Assembly: GCF_030161095.1 (NCBI RefSeq)
Contig: NZ_BSPP01000003.1
Span: forward strand, 94,089-158,088
DNA: 64,000 nt
Direction: 5' to 3'
Origin: Cypionkella aquatica
GTDB lineage: Bacteria > Pseudomonadota > Alphaproteobacteria > Rhodobacterales > Rhodobacteraceae
In this document: positions 52,011 through 60,487 of the stretch, piece by piece
Numbering within the stretch: the stretch's first letter is position 1
Layout of the letters: each line of letters begins with the position of its first letter
The notes under the pieces: model-generated
Told to the model about the DNA's origin: nothing
The model's database searches: none
The model's input: only the letters and a program-made list of their open reading frames with translations
Translations under genes and position numbers: made by a program

Positions 52011-53345
52011 CTAAATCAAGGCCCGCGCCAAACGGTTCTGCCGCTCGATCAGCACGGGCAAATCCAGCGTGGCCATCCTGCCATCCAGCACCACCGCGCG
52101 GCCTTCGACGAACAGATCACGCACCCTTGTCGGCCCGCACAAGATCAAACTGGCCACCGGATCCCACGATCCTGCCGCCTCGATCCCCGACACATCCCAG
52201 ATCGCAATGTCAGCGCGCTTGCCAACCGCAAGCGCACCGCAATCGTCGCGCCCCAGCACTTTCGCCCCGCCCAAAGTGGCAATCTCCAGCGCCTCCCGCG
52301 CCGACATCGCATCCGCGCCACGCGACACCCGCTGCAACAGCAGGCTCTGCCGCGCCTCAAGGATCAGATTGCCCGCATCATTGCTGGCCGAACCATCCAC
52401 CCCCAGCCCGACCTTTACCCCGGCATCCCGCATCGCCCTGACCGGGGCGATCCCCGACCCCAGCCGACAGTTCGAGCACGGACAATGCGCCACCCCCGTG
52501 CCCGATCTTGCGAACAAATCAATCTCGCCCGCATCCAGCTTGACGCAATGCGCGTGCCAAACATCATCGCCCGTCCAGCCCAGATCCTCGGCATATTGCC
52601 CCGGACGACAGCCGAATTTGGCTAGGGAATAGGCGATATCTTCGTCATTCTCGGCCAGATGGGTGTGCAGCATCACACCCTTGTCGCGCGCCAAAAGCGC
52701 CGCATCCCGCATCAGATCACGGCTGACCGAGAACGGCGAACACGGCGCAATCCCCACCCGCACCATCGACCCCTCACGTGCATCATGGAAACGGTCGACC
52801 ACGCGGATGCAATCCTCAAGGATCGCCGCCTCGCGCTCCACCAGACTGTCCGGTGGCAACCCGCCATCCGAAACCCCAATGCTCATCGCGCCCCGGGTGG
52901 GGTGAAACCGCAAGCCAACCTCGCCCGCCGCCGCAATCGTATCATCCAACCGCGCCCCATTCGGAAACAGATAGAGATGATCCGAGGTCAGCGCGCAGCC
53001 AGACAAGGCCAATTCCGCCAGCCCGACCTGTGCCGAGACAAACATCTCCTCCGGCCCGAACTTCGCCCAGATCGGATAAAGCGTCTGCAACCAGCCAAAC
53101 AACAGCGCGTCCTGCCCGCCCGGCACCGCCCGCGTCAGGGTTTGATACAAGTGATGATGGGTGTTGACCAAACCCGGCGTGACCACGCAACCCGCGGCTT
53201 CCACAACTGCTCCGGTGGTGGAAAGCCCCTGCCCCACAGCGGCAATCACCCCGCCCCGGATCAACACATCGCCGCCCGCAATCTCACGCCGCGCGCCGTC
53301 CATCGTCACCACGACATCGGCGTTCTTGATCAGAATTTCAGGCAT
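52011..53345 (-). CDS. 8-oxoguanine deaminase-type amidohydrolase
   Basis: The 444-residue enzyme belongs to the AtzA/TrzN-SsnA-like branch of amidohydrolases in which alphaproteobacterial members deaminate 8-oxoguanine to urate. Metal site: NTHHHLYQT (about 61-69), HTHLAEN, HAHCVKLD, and Asp in GVDGSASND. Start at ATG 53345 after GAAGGGGAAATC; the leader upstream folds into a hairpin that covers this ribosome site. Functionally it fits Xdh and guanine deaminase at 23-31 kb, all leading to urate. Confidence 0.85.
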   Translation of the reverse strand: MPEILIKNADVVVTMDGARREIAGGDVLIRGGVIAAVGQGLSTTGAVVEAAGCVVTPGLVNTHHHLYQTLTRAVPGGQDALLFGWLQTLYPIWAKFGPEEMFVSAQVGLAELALSGCALTSDHLYLFPNGARLDDTIAAAGEVGLRFHPTRGAMSIGVSDGGLPPDSLVEREAAILEDCIRVVDRFHDAREGSMVRVGIAPCSPFSVSRDLMRDAALLARDKGVMLHTHLAENDEDIAYSLAKFGCRPGQYAEDLGWTGDDVWHAHCVKLDAGEIDLFARSGTGVAHCPCSNCRLGSGIAPVRAMRDAGVKVGLGVDGSASNDAGNLILEARQSLLLQRVSRGADAMSAREALEIATLGGAKVLGRDDCGALAVGKRADIAIWDVSGIEAAGSWDPVASLILCGPTRVRDLFVEGRAVVLDGRMATLDLPVLIERQNRLARALI

Positions 53346-53352
53346 GATTTCC

Positions 53353-53410
53353 CCTTCACACCACCCCCTTCGGTGGATCAGGCACAGCACGACAGAAGGG
53401 GGAGTGAAGG
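53353..53410 (-). promoter_or_regulatory. Structured mRNA leader of the 8-oxoguanine deaminase gene
   Basis: On the minus strand P1 CCUUCAC/GUGAAGG (53404-53410 with 53353-53359) overlaps the AAGGGG ribosome site seven bases before the ATG. P2 CCCCCUUC/GAAGGGGG (53395-53402 with 53364-53371) stacks above a 1-by-4 bulge and has a 23-base loop. A competing hairpin CCACC/GGUGG uses part of P2. Looks like a translational switch; no known riboswitch consensus is confirmed. Confidence 0.5.
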
Positions 53411-53521
53411 ACTCGCGCAGCCTCAAACTACCAAAGCCAAGCGCACAGGCCAAGTCATTTCACATTGGCCGAAATACTCTCGGGGGTGAGGCCGCAGGCG
53501 GAGGGGGGCAGACAGCCCCCA

Positions 53522-53540
53522 CGATTTTTCTCAAAAATCG
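53522..53540 (-). terminator. Hairpin at the end of the hisN-type gene
   Basis: CGATTTTT-GAG-AAAAATCG, 8-bp perfect stem starting one base after the phosphatase stop. No T-tract beyond the stem. Confidence 0.5.
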
Positions 53541-53541
53541 C

Positions 53542-54342
53542 CTAGCTGTTCAGCAAAGCCAAAGCCTCGGCGTGAATCTCGGCATTGGCCGCAGCCAACA
53601 CCCGCCCGCCATTCAGACAGGGCCGCCCCGACCAATCGGTGACGATGCCGCCCGCCGCCTCGATCACCGCAATCGGCGCTTGCACGTCATAGGCTTGCAA
53701 GCCCGCCTCGATCACCAGATCAATCTGCCCCGCCGCGATCAGCCCGTAAGCGTAACAATCCATGCCATAGCGCACCAGTTTCGCCTTTGGTGCCACCCGC
53801 CGGAATGCAGCACCTTCCTCTGCCGTGCCAACCTCGGGGAATGTCGAGAACAAAATTGCTTCCGACAACGGCCGCGCCGCCCGCGTGCGCAAAACCCTGC
53901 GCCCCATCGGCCCGTTGACTTCGGCCCGCCCCAATCCACCCTCAAACCGTTCCTGAATATAAGGCTGATCAATCACCCCATAAATCACGCCCTGCGCATC
54001 CCGGACCGAGATCAGAACCCCCCAAGTCGGCGTCCCCGACAAATAGCCGCGTGTGCCATCAATCGGGTCCAGCACCCAAGTCAGCCCCGAGGTTCCTGCA
54101 ACCGGCGCAAATTCCTCGCCCAAAATCCCATCATGCGGCCTGCGCCGCGCCAAGATCGCCCGCATCCGCTCTTCAGACAGCCGATCCGCCACCGTCACCG
54201 GATCAAACCGCAGGCTTTCCTTGTTATCCGCCGTCAGTCCATCACTGCGAAAATGCTGCAACGTCGCCAAGCGCGCCGCATCCGCCAGCTCTGCCGCGGT
54301 GCTGATGATATCCTGCGCGCCAATTTCTGAAAATTTGCTCAT
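53542..54342 (-). CDS. hisN: Inositol-monophosphatase-family phosphatase (HisN-type histidinol-phosphatase)
   Basis: A 266-residue Mg2+-dependent phosphatase. Metal-site motifs: GEEF (Glu), WVLDPIDGTRGYLSG (two Asp) and AYDVQAPIAVIEAAGG (last Asp). Alphaproteobacteria use this type for histidinol phosphate, and the FRSDGLTADNK N-terminal region matches that branch; inositol or CysQ-type substrates remain possible. ATG 54342 after GGGGCGAAG. Next to an XRE regulator. Confidence 0.82.
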   Translation of the reverse strand: MSKFSEIGAQDIISTAAELADAARLATLQHFRSDGLTADNKESLRFDPVTVADRLSEERMRAILARRRPHDGILGEEFAPVAGTSGLTWVLDPIDGTRGYLSGTPTWGVLISVRDAQGVIYGVIDQPYIQERFEGGLGRAEVNGPMGRRVLRTRAARPLSEAILFSTFPEVGTAEEGAAFRRVAPKAKLVRYGMDCYAYGLIAAGQIDLVIEAGLQAYDVQAPIAVIEAAGGIVTDWSGRPCLNGGRVLAAANAEIHAEALALLNS

Positions 54343-54516
54343 CTTCGCCCCATCCATCGGGGCAAAAAAATGCCCGCCGCCCGAAATGCTCTGCCTTTGG
54401 CTAAGCACTCGGGGGCGGGTGGTCAAGCTTTGTTGCTTGCGCAATTGGGGGCAATTCACGCAAGCTCTACACAGCTTTTACTCTTTACAGACACACTCGT
54501 TACACAACTTCACTGG

Positions 54517-54876
54517 TTACGCAGCTTCACTCAGCACACGCGCCAAATCGAACAACCTGCGACGCTGCGCTTCCGGGATCGCATAATACGACCGCACCAG
54601 CTCCAACGCCTCTTTATCCGCCATCATATCCTGCCCGGCCTGCGCCGCTTGCGCACCTTCGGACAATCCCTCGAAGAAGAAGGCAATCGTCACCCCAAGC
54701 GCATCGGCAATATCCCACAGCCGCGATGCCGAAACCCGGTTCATCCCGGTTTCGTACTTTTGAATTTGCTGGAACTTGATACCGACTTTATCCGCAAGCT
54801 GTTGTTGCGTCATGCCGATCATCCACCGACGATGGCGGATACGCTTGCCGACATGGGCGTCAACGGGGTGCTTCAT
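54517..54876 (-). CDS. XRE-family helix-turn-helix regulator
   Basis: A 119-residue regulator: N-terminal HTH_3 domain (about 8-66; GKRIRHRRWMIGMTQQQLADKVG, then IKFQQIQKYETGMNRVSASRLW) and a C-terminal helical tail ending RRRLFDLARVLSEAA. This architecture is highly conserved in Rhodobacterales, Rhizobiales and Caulobacterales. Start at ATG 54876 after GGAGA; an upstream in-frame TTG is weaker. Orphan, targets unknown. Confidence 0.9.
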   Translation of the reverse strand: MKHPVDAHVGKRIRHRRWMIGMTQQQLADKVGIKFQQIQKYETGMNRVSASRLWDIADALGVTIAFFFEGLSEGAQAAQAGQDMMADKEALELVRSYYAIPEAQRRRLFDLARVLSEAA

Positions 54877-55268
54877 AACAGTCTCCACTTTCAATGCTAC
54901 CTAACACCTACCTATAAGCAATTTTCATGCCAAAACTTTGCCCCTGCAGTTTTCCCGCAGATTCCTGCAGAGCGGCCAAAAAACCTGTCTTTTTGGATAT
55001 GTCCAATTATACAGCTGAACAAGAAACAGCCGCCGGATGCAGGGCATATCCCCCTGCGGTCCCGAAAACCGCGAAACTACCGCATGGGTTGTTTCTTGTT
55101 TTGCATTGCAAAATGCAATAATTTTTCAGAAATCCTCGCAGTTTGCGAAAATTGAATCCCCTGCCGGGGCCTATCCTCATAATACTTGGCAAAATCACCC
55201 CACACAGGAAAATTTCTTGGCCTTTCAGGTCTTCTCTGGCACCACGTTTCGGCAACCGGAGACTGAAA
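54877..55268. promoter_or_regulatory. A+T-richer control region between XRE and quinone oxidoreductase genes
   Basis: 392 bases between divergent genes, less G+C rich than the coding flanks. Contains the palindrome TTGCATT-GCAA-AATGCAA (55101-55118), a likely operator, possibly of the XRE protein. No RNA gene or credible small protein recognised. Confidence 0.5.
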
Positions 55269-56249
55269 ATGCAAGCTTGGCAGATCAAACAACTGAACCA
55301 GCCCGCAGAAATCGCCACACTGCCGCAACCCAGCCCCGAAACCGGACAAGTGCGGGTGAAAGTGGCGGCGGTGGGACTCAACTTCGCGGATCTGCTGATG
55401 GGGCAAGGCCGCTATCAGGAACGCCCCGCCGTGCCATTTGTGCCGGGGATGGAGTTTGCAGGCACCATCGACGCCATCGGCGCTGATACTGCCGCGATGC
55501 CGCATTTGCAGCCCGGCACCCGCGTTGCAGGCTTTGCCAGCCACGGTGCTTTGGCAGAGTATCTGCTTGCCCCGGCCAGTCAGCTGATCGGATTGCCCGC
55601 CACGATGAGCCTGCAGCAAGCTGCCGCGTTTCAGATTGCTTATGGCACCTCGCATCTCGCCCTCGCCCACCGCGCCCGGTTGCAGGCGGGCGAAACACTG
55701 CTGGTGTTTGGTGCAGCAGGTGGCGTTGGTCTGACTGCGGTGGAGATCGGCAAACGCATGGGCGCGCGGGTGATCGCTTGCGCCCGCGGCGCGGCCAAGC
55801 TTAAGATCGCCCGCGCCGCCGGGGCCGATATCCTGATCGACAGCGACACAACCGATCTGAAAGCCGCCCTGAAAGCCGCCTCGCAACCTTGGGGCGGCGT
55901 CGATGTGGTCTATGACCCGGTCGGCGGCGCTGCCTTTACTGCAGCGGTGTCGGCCTGTCGCCCCGAAGGCCGCCTGCTGACGATTGGGTTTGCCAGCGGC
56001 GCCTTGCCCGATATCGCGGCCAATCACCTGTTGGTGAAAAACCTGTCCGTCATCGGTCTGTATTGGGGCGGCTATCTGACCTTCGCCCCGCAGGTGCTGA
56101 CCGACAGCCTGCGCACGCTGCTCCAATGGTTCGCAGAGGGCGGGTTGCGCCCCCACATCAGTCACACCCTGCCCTTTGCCGATTACCCGAAAGGACTGGA
56201 GCTGCTGAAAACCCGGCAAGCCACGGGCAAAGTCGTCATCACCCTTTAG
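55269..56249 (+). CDS. NADPH:quinone oxidoreductase family protein (zeta-crystallin type)
   Basis: A 326-residue medium-chain dehydrogenase/reductase without the structural or catalytic zinc Cys residues, as in quinone reductases. N-terminal GroES-like part (VKVAAVGLNFADLLMGQGRY), NADPH Rossmann motif GAAGGVGLTAVEIGKRMGARV, and the HLLVKNLSVIGLYWG segment typical of Qor. Start ATG 55269 after the GGAGACTGAAA site. Cytosolic; reduces quinones or enones. Confidence 0.9.
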   Translation: MQAWQIKQLNQPAEIATLPQPSPETGQVRVKVAAVGLNFADLLMGQGRYQERPAVPFVPGMEFAGTIDAIGADTAAMPHLQPGTRVAGFASHGALAEYLLAPASQLIGLPATMSLQQAAAFQIAYGTSHLALAHRARLQAGETLLVFGAAGGVGLTAVEIGKRMGARVIACARGAAKLKIARAAGADILIDSDTTDLKAALKAASQPWGGVDVVYDPVGGAAFTAAVSACRPEGRLLTIGFASGALPDIAANHLLVKNLSVIGLYWGGYLTFAPQVLTDSLRTLLQWFAEGGLRPHISHTLPFADYPKGLELLKTRQATGKVVITL

Positions 56250-56385
56250 GGCCGCGCGCCCCCACAAAAGCTGCGTGATCCAATTGCGCGGCTGCGCCGC
56301 ATGGTTTCTTCAGCGCTGCCGCGCGTGCCTCGATACAGGCGCTGCTTCTTCTACAGCGAGGCGCTCGCGATAAAGCGCGCATTTT

Positions 56386-56436
56386 GAGTATTTAGGAAAG
56401 AGCAACTTTGAAGGCTTTACGCTTTCCTAAATACTC
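56386..56436. terminator. Bidirectional terminator hairpin (GAGTATTTA family)
   Basis: GAGTATTTAGGAAAG (56386-56400) pairs perfectly with CTTTCCTAAATACTC (56422-56436), between convergent quinone reductase and LysR genes. Confidence 0.7.
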
Positions 56437-56455
56437 CCCCCAGAAGGCTCTGTCG

Positions 56456-57328
56456 TCACGCCACCGAGCGGATCGCGCGAGAGAGATAAACTTGCCGGAT
56501 CATCGCCGCCAAGGCCGAGACGGCTTCGGAATGGACCGGGTCTGCGACATACATATTCACCTTGATCACTGCCAGTTCGGGCAAAGTGCCGCCATGCGCG
56601 ATGCGTTCAACGAAAGGTGGCTCTGATCCCGCCAGCACAGCATGGATGGCCAGATCGGCTGAGACGCTGGCCTCGACCCCGCGGGTGTCATCGCTTTCGA
56701 CGGCCATTTCCCAAGCCAGCCCCTTGGCATCCAGCGCCGCCTGTACGCCTTGGCGGAAGATGCAGTTATGCGCGAAGGCCAGTCGCAACGGCCGCCCCTT
56801 CCAAGCCGCACCATCGGGCGCACCGACCCAGACCAAGGGCAACTCTGCCAAGGTTTGCCCGCCCGGATCGACCTTGGCCTCTGTGGTCAGAATCACATCA
56901 CATTCGCCGCGCGCAAATTGCGCTTTCAGAACGCGGGTGAAGGACGAGGTCAGTGAGACCTTCATCTTGGGGTAATCCTTGGCAAAGCGCCGCAGCACCT
57001 GCGGGATTGCCGGATAGACAATATCATGCGGCACCCCCAGCACGATTTCGCCTTCATGCTGCGCTTGGGTCAGCCGCCCGAACACCTCATCGTTCAGCGC
57101 CAGCATGCGGCGGGCATAGCCCAACAATTGCTCGCCCGAGGCGGTCAGCCCGACCTGCCGGGCCGAGCGGTCCAGCAGCTGGGTGCCCAGCATGTCTTCC
57201 AGCCGCTTGATTTGCATCGACACCGCCGATTGCGTCAGGTTCAGGAACCCAGCCGCGCGGGTGACACCGCCGGCATCGGCAATCGCCACAAAAGAGCGCA
57301 GCGAGGTCATATCGAGATTTCTAGACAT
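56456..57328 (-). CDS. LysR-family transcriptional regulator
   Basis: A 290-residue LTTR. N-terminal winged helix (about 6-65; LRSFVAIADAGGVTRAAGFL, NLTQSAVSMQIKRLEDMLG) and a periplasmic-binding-like effector domain (VLGVPHDIVYPAIPQVLRRF). ATG 57328 (MSRNLDMTS); an ATG five codons later is alternative. Divergent from the DUF1127 gene across 134 bases, which it may control; no T-N11-A box was assigned with confidence. Confidence 0.92.
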   Translation of the reverse strand: MSRNLDMTSLRSFVAIADAGGVTRAAGFLNLTQSAVSMQIKRLEDMLGTQLLDRSARQVGLTASGEQLLGYARRMLALNDEVFGRLTQAQHEGEIVLGVPHDIVYPAIPQVLRRFAKDYPKMKVSLTSSFTRVLKAQFARGECDVILTTEAKVDPGGQTLAELPLVWVGAPDGAAWKGRPLRLAFAHNCIFRQGVQAALDAKGLAWEMAVESDDTRGVEASVSADLAIHAVLAGSEPPFVERIAHGGTLPELAVIKVNMYVADPVHSEAVSALAAMIRQVYLSRAIRSVA

Positions 57329-57462
57329 ATCACAGATCCTGATGCGAGAAGTCAAAACCATTCATTTTCATAATGTCGCCGATTCGGGCATAAGGATCAA
57401 GTGCTGTGATGAAACAAACGACTCACATCACCGATGCCGATGAACCCTGAAAGGATACGACC

Positions 57463-57693
57463 ATGTTCGCCTCGCTCCACACCTCCACGATGGCTGTTGC
57501 CAAAGTGCAGTCGCGCGGCACTGTTGCTGATTTCGCCAAGCGTCTGCGCCTGGCTGCGACCGCCCGCCGCCAACGCGTGCAGCTGGCGCGTCTTGATGCC
57601 ACCCTGCTGGCTGATATCGGCGTGACTGCGGCTCAGGCCGAAGCTGAAGCCGCACGGCCCTCGTGGGATGTGCCGCGCACCTGGTTGCGCTGA
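57463..57693 (+). CDS. DUF1127 domain small protein
   Basis: A 76-residue basic protein with the DUF1127 core RQRVQLARLDATLLADIGVTAAQAEAEAARPSWDVP. In Rhodobacter relatives DUF1127 proteins are stress-induced and can act on RNA; that role is by analogy. ATG 57463 after AAAGGATACGACC. Followed by an ACGCCC/GGGCGT hairpin. Confidence 0.9.
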   Translation: MFASLHTSTMAVAKVQSRGTVADFAKRLRLAATARRQRVQLARLDATLLADIGVTAAQAEAEAARPSWDVPRTWLR

Positions 57694-57711
57694 GCCAAGC
57701 GCATTGAATGA

Positions 57712-57730
57712 GACGCCCAACCGGGCGTTT
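57712..57730 (+). terminator. Terminator-like hairpin after the DUF1127 gene
   Basis: ACGCCC-AACC-GGGCGT with a short TT run, 19 bases after the stop. Confidence 0.6.
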
Positions 57731-57758
57731 CGGCTTGGTTCCCCAGATATTTACAGAT

Positions 57759-57786
57759 CAAGGAATTCCGATAGCGGAAATCCTTG
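57759..57786. repeat. 12-bp hairpin upstream of the Bax-inhibitor gene
   Basis: CAAGGAATTCCG, ATAG, CGGAAATCCTTG: 11 of 12 pairs. Located 88 bases before the Bax-inhibitor ATG; could be an operator or leader hairpin. Confidence 0.5.
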
Positions 57787-57873
57787 AAATCACGGCCAAC
57801 AGTCCCGATATTGACAGCATTAGGCAGCGCGGACATCCGCGCACCGCCTTCAGTCCATAATTCGGAGGCTTCC

Positions 57874-58608
57874 ATGGCTGACTATCAGACGATCCGCCCC
57901 TCGGGCCAGACCGCCGGCGTTGGTGCGCGGAGCGCCGACATCGACGCAGGGCTTCGTGCCCATATGAACAAAGTCTACGGGCTGATGTCCGTGGCCATGC
58001 TGATCACATTTGCTGCCGCTTGGGCGGTTGGCACCAGTGAAAGCATGATCAACGCGATTTTCGGCACGCCCTTGAAATGGGTGGTGATGTTCGCACCGCT
58101 GGTGATGGTGTTCGCGTTCAGCGCGATGGTGCCGCGCTTGTCTTATGCCGCTGCGCAACTGTTCTTCTACGTCTTCGCCGCCGTCATGGGCGTGTCGATC
58201 TCGTTCATCTTCGCGGCCTACACCGGCACTTCGGTGGCACAGACCTTCCTGATCACCTCGATCGCGTTCGCGGGCCTGTCGCTGTATGGCTACACAACCA
58301 AAAAAGATCTGTCGGCGACGGGCTCGTTCCTGCTGATGGGCCTTATCGGTCTGATCGTGGCGTCGATTGTGAACATCTTCCTTGCTTCGTCGGCGCTGGC
58401 GTTTGCGATCTCGGCCATCGGCGTGTTGATCTTCGCAGGCCTGACCGCCTATGACACCCAGTCGATCAAGAACACCTACCTGCAGCATGCGCAGATGGGC
58501 GACAGCGAGTGGCTGGGCAAATCGGCGATCATGGGCGCGTTGAACCTGTATCTCGACTTCATCAACATGTTCATGTTCTTGCTGCAGTTCCTCGGCGACC
58601 GCCGCTAA
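57874..58608 (+). CDS. Bax inhibitor-1/YccA family membrane protein
   Basis: A 244-residue protein with seven membrane segments (first VYGLMSVAMLITFAAAWAVG) and the family C-terminal pattern ALNLYLDFINMFMFLLQFLGDRR. Homologs such as YccA modulate FtsH; others act as pH-gated calcium leaks. ATG 57874 after TTCGGAGGCTTCC; an upstream in-frame start would lack a ribosome site. Ends in a strong terminator. Confidence 0.93.
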   Translation: MADYQTIRPSGQTAGVGARSADIDAGLRAHMNKVYGLMSVAMLITFAAAWAVGTSESMINAIFGTPLKWVVMFAPLVMVFAFSAMVPRLSYAAAQLFFYVFAAVMGVSISFIFAAYTGTSVAQTFLITSIAFAGLSLYGYTTKKDLSATGSFLLMGLIGLIVASIVNIFLASSALAFAISAIGVLIFAGLTAYDTQSIKNTYLQHAQMGDSEWLGKSAIMGALNLYLDFINMFMFLLQFLGDRR

Positions 58609-58631
58609 GCAGCCAGAACGCTTGAATAAAC

Positions 58632-58660
58632 AAAGGGCCGGGTTCATCCCCGGCCCTTTT
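58632..58660 (+). terminator. Rho-independent terminator of the Bax-inhibitor gene
   Basis: AAAGGGCCGGG (58632-58642) pairs with CCCGGCCCTTT (58649-58659), followed by T and TGCTTT. Confidence 0.88.
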
Positions 58661-58806
58661 GCTTTGCAGCCAACCGCTAAAATTTATCTCAAATTTTGCG
58701 TTGCTCTTTTGAAAATACTCGCAGGGGGAGGCGCTCTTCGCGCCGGGGGGCGGCAGCCCCCTTTTGCCGCAAGGAACTGCCAGAACAATCGGCCCAATTC
58801 ATAACG

Positions 58807-58830
58807 AAAAACCGCGCCCAAGGGCGCGGC
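58807..58830 (-). terminator. Rho-independent terminator of rpmG
   Basis: Minus strand GCCGCGCCC-TT-GGGCGCGG followed by TTTTT, 27 bases after the rpmG stop. Confidence 0.88.
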
Positions 58831-58856
58831 AATTCCGCACAAACAACGCTAAGATC

Positions 58857-59024
58857 TTACTTGATCTTGCCTTCTTTGTATTCAACATGCTGACGCTTTA
58901 CGGGGTCATACTTGTTGACCGTCATTTTCTCGGTCATGGTCCGGGCATTTTTCTTGGTCACATAAAAGTGCCCGGTGCCAGCCGTCGAGTTCAGACGGAT
59001 CTTGATCGTCGCCGGTTTGGCCAT
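58857..59024 (-). CDS. rpmG: 50S ribosomal protein L33
   Basis: A 55-residue basic protein ([20 protein letters not shown] at the start, ending VEYKEGKIK) with full identity of layout to L33: [13 protein letters not shown] and [10 protein letters not shown]. It lacks the CxxC pairs, so it is the zinc-free form. ATG follows GCAGGAGAGACGACT. Monocistronic, with its own terminator. Its small size makes it easy to miss. Confidence 0.97.
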   Translation of the reverse strand: MAKPATIKIRLNSTAGTGHFYVTKKNARTMTEKMTVNKYDPVKRQHVEYKEGKIK

Positions 59025-59332
59025 AGTCGTCTCTCCTGCATCGGGGCAACACCATTGCCCCGCGAAATCCTTGAAGCCTGCCTTTTACGGATGGGGGCGG
59101 CAGAGTCAACAGCCAAACGCCAAGTTCCGCGATCTAGGACTGATCTAATTGCGCGCGTGCCGCGCAAGGCCTTTAAGCGCTTACGCGCCGTGGGTGCTTG
59201 GGGGTGGCTGTAGCTGTCGACTGTCTGCCGCAGCTTGCGCCACAGGCGATAGAATTTGAGTATTTCTAAAAGAGCAAATGCAGCAGTCGGTGCCCGGGCG
59301 GGTCGGTCGCGAAGTTGACGTGCCTGAGGGTG

Positions 59333-59772
59333 CGCGCGGATGGCCTGTAAGCCGGATTTTGTCCAAGGGCTTGCGCCCTCTGGATGACCATTCCTCTGCC
59401 ACCCGTGTTACCACGGGCAGTCAAGCTGCCAACCCGGACCTCTGGGCTGAAAGTTCCCTGTGGTGGTCTCCGCTATCGTCGCGGGCTTGCGCCCTTGTCA
59501 GTCGCGGACCTTACCACGCGAGGCCCCTATTCGGCATTGCTCCGGGTGGGGCTTGCCATACCGTTTCTGTTACCAGACCCGTGGTGGGCTCTTACCCCAC
59601 CGTTTCACCATCACCGTGGATGCGTTCCGCTTGCGCCGAACACCACGGCAGTCTTTTCTCTGTGGCGCTTTCCCTGGGGTTACCCCCGCCGGGCGTTACC
59701 CGGCACCCTTCCTTCATGGAGTCCGGACTTTCCTCGGGGATTGCACCCCGCGGTCATCCAGCCATCCGCGCG
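59333..59772 (-). ncRNA. rnpB: RNase P RNA (bacterial type A)
   Basis: About 440 nt. Helix P1 is CGCGCGGAUGGC pairing with GCCAUCCGCGCG at the two ends. The P4 5' strand is in GAGGAAAGUCCGGACUCC near the 5' end, and the matching 3' part lies in GACAAAAUCCGGCUUACAGG. The GCAAGCCC-type loops and GGGUCUGGUAACAGAAAC conserved core are present. It cleaves 5' leaders from pre-tRNA together with RnpA. Ends are set by P1. Confidence 0.95.
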
Positions 59773-59803
59773 AGGGCGGCAATAGGCGCAACCGCGCAGC
59801 AGT

Positions 59804-60487
59804 TCAAGCGATTTCGGCGGGCGGTGCAAAGCGCATGGCCAGATCGCAGGCGAGGCCCGCATCGGTGGCATCCAGCGGTCCTGTCGTCCATGGCCGGAAC
59901 CGCAGCCGGAAGGCGGTCAACAGATCGGCCGCTGGCGCCGCGGGGTAGCCAAAGCGGCGCAAGGCGGGCAGAAAGGCCTGGGGGTCAGCCGTGGCAGCCT
60001 GTGGCCAGATTGACAGCCCCTGTAGTGCCAAGCGTTGCCAATCAAACCGTGCGCCGGGGTCGCCTTTGCGGCTGGGGGCCATATCGGAATGGGCGATTAC
60101 CCGATGCGCAGGGATAGTCCAGCGCGCCATGATCCCGGCCAGCAGGGTTTCCAGCGTCGCCATCTGCGGTTCGGCAAAGGGTTGGCGGCCGTTGTTGGCA
60201 AGCTCTATGCCGATGGAATGGCTGTTGATATCGGAAAGCCCTGCCCAAGCGCCCGCACCTGCGTGCCAAGCTCGCGCGGCCTCATCCACCAAAGCCTCGG
60301 ACTTGCCCGCTTCAGAAATCAGCCAATGAGATGAGACCTCAAACGCCGGATCGCACAGCCGCGCGCGCGCCTCGGCGCAGGACGCCATCGCGGTGTAATG
60401 AATCACGATGATGCTCGGCAAAACGCCGCCCCGCCGCGCGCCGAAATTGGGCGAGGGCCAAGGCGGCGAGGCGGTGTTCAAGCTCAA
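59804..60487 (-). CDS. AmpD-type N-acetylmuramoyl-L-alanine amidase
   Basis: A 227-residue amidase_2-domain enzyme that removes the peptide from (anhydro)muropeptides. Zinc-site features: IIVIHYTAM (His), SIGIELANNG, VIAHSDMAPSRKGDPG (His and Asp). SPNFGARRGG is the typical N-terminal start of cytosolic AmpD in this group. The start is taken as TTG 60487, which overlaps the upstream stop as TTGA; no ATG fits. C-terminal 80 residues form a peptidoglycan-binding-like helical tail. Confidence 0.85.
   Translation of the reverse strand: MSLNTASPPWPSPNFGARRGGVLPSIIVIHYTAMASCAEARARLCDPAFEVSSHWLISEAGKSEALVDEAARAWHAGAGAWAGLSDINSHSIGIELANNGRQPFAEPQMATLETLLAGIMARWTIPAHRVIAHSDMAPSRKGDPGARFDWQRLALQGLSIWPQAATADPQAFLPALRRFGYPAAPAADLLTAFRLRFRPWTTGPLDATDAGLACDLAMRFAPPAEIA

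Noticed and set aside
59278..60117. A 279-codon frame over the RNase P RNA
   Set aside because: Opposite strand of rnpB and the amidase; rnpB structure explains the sequence.
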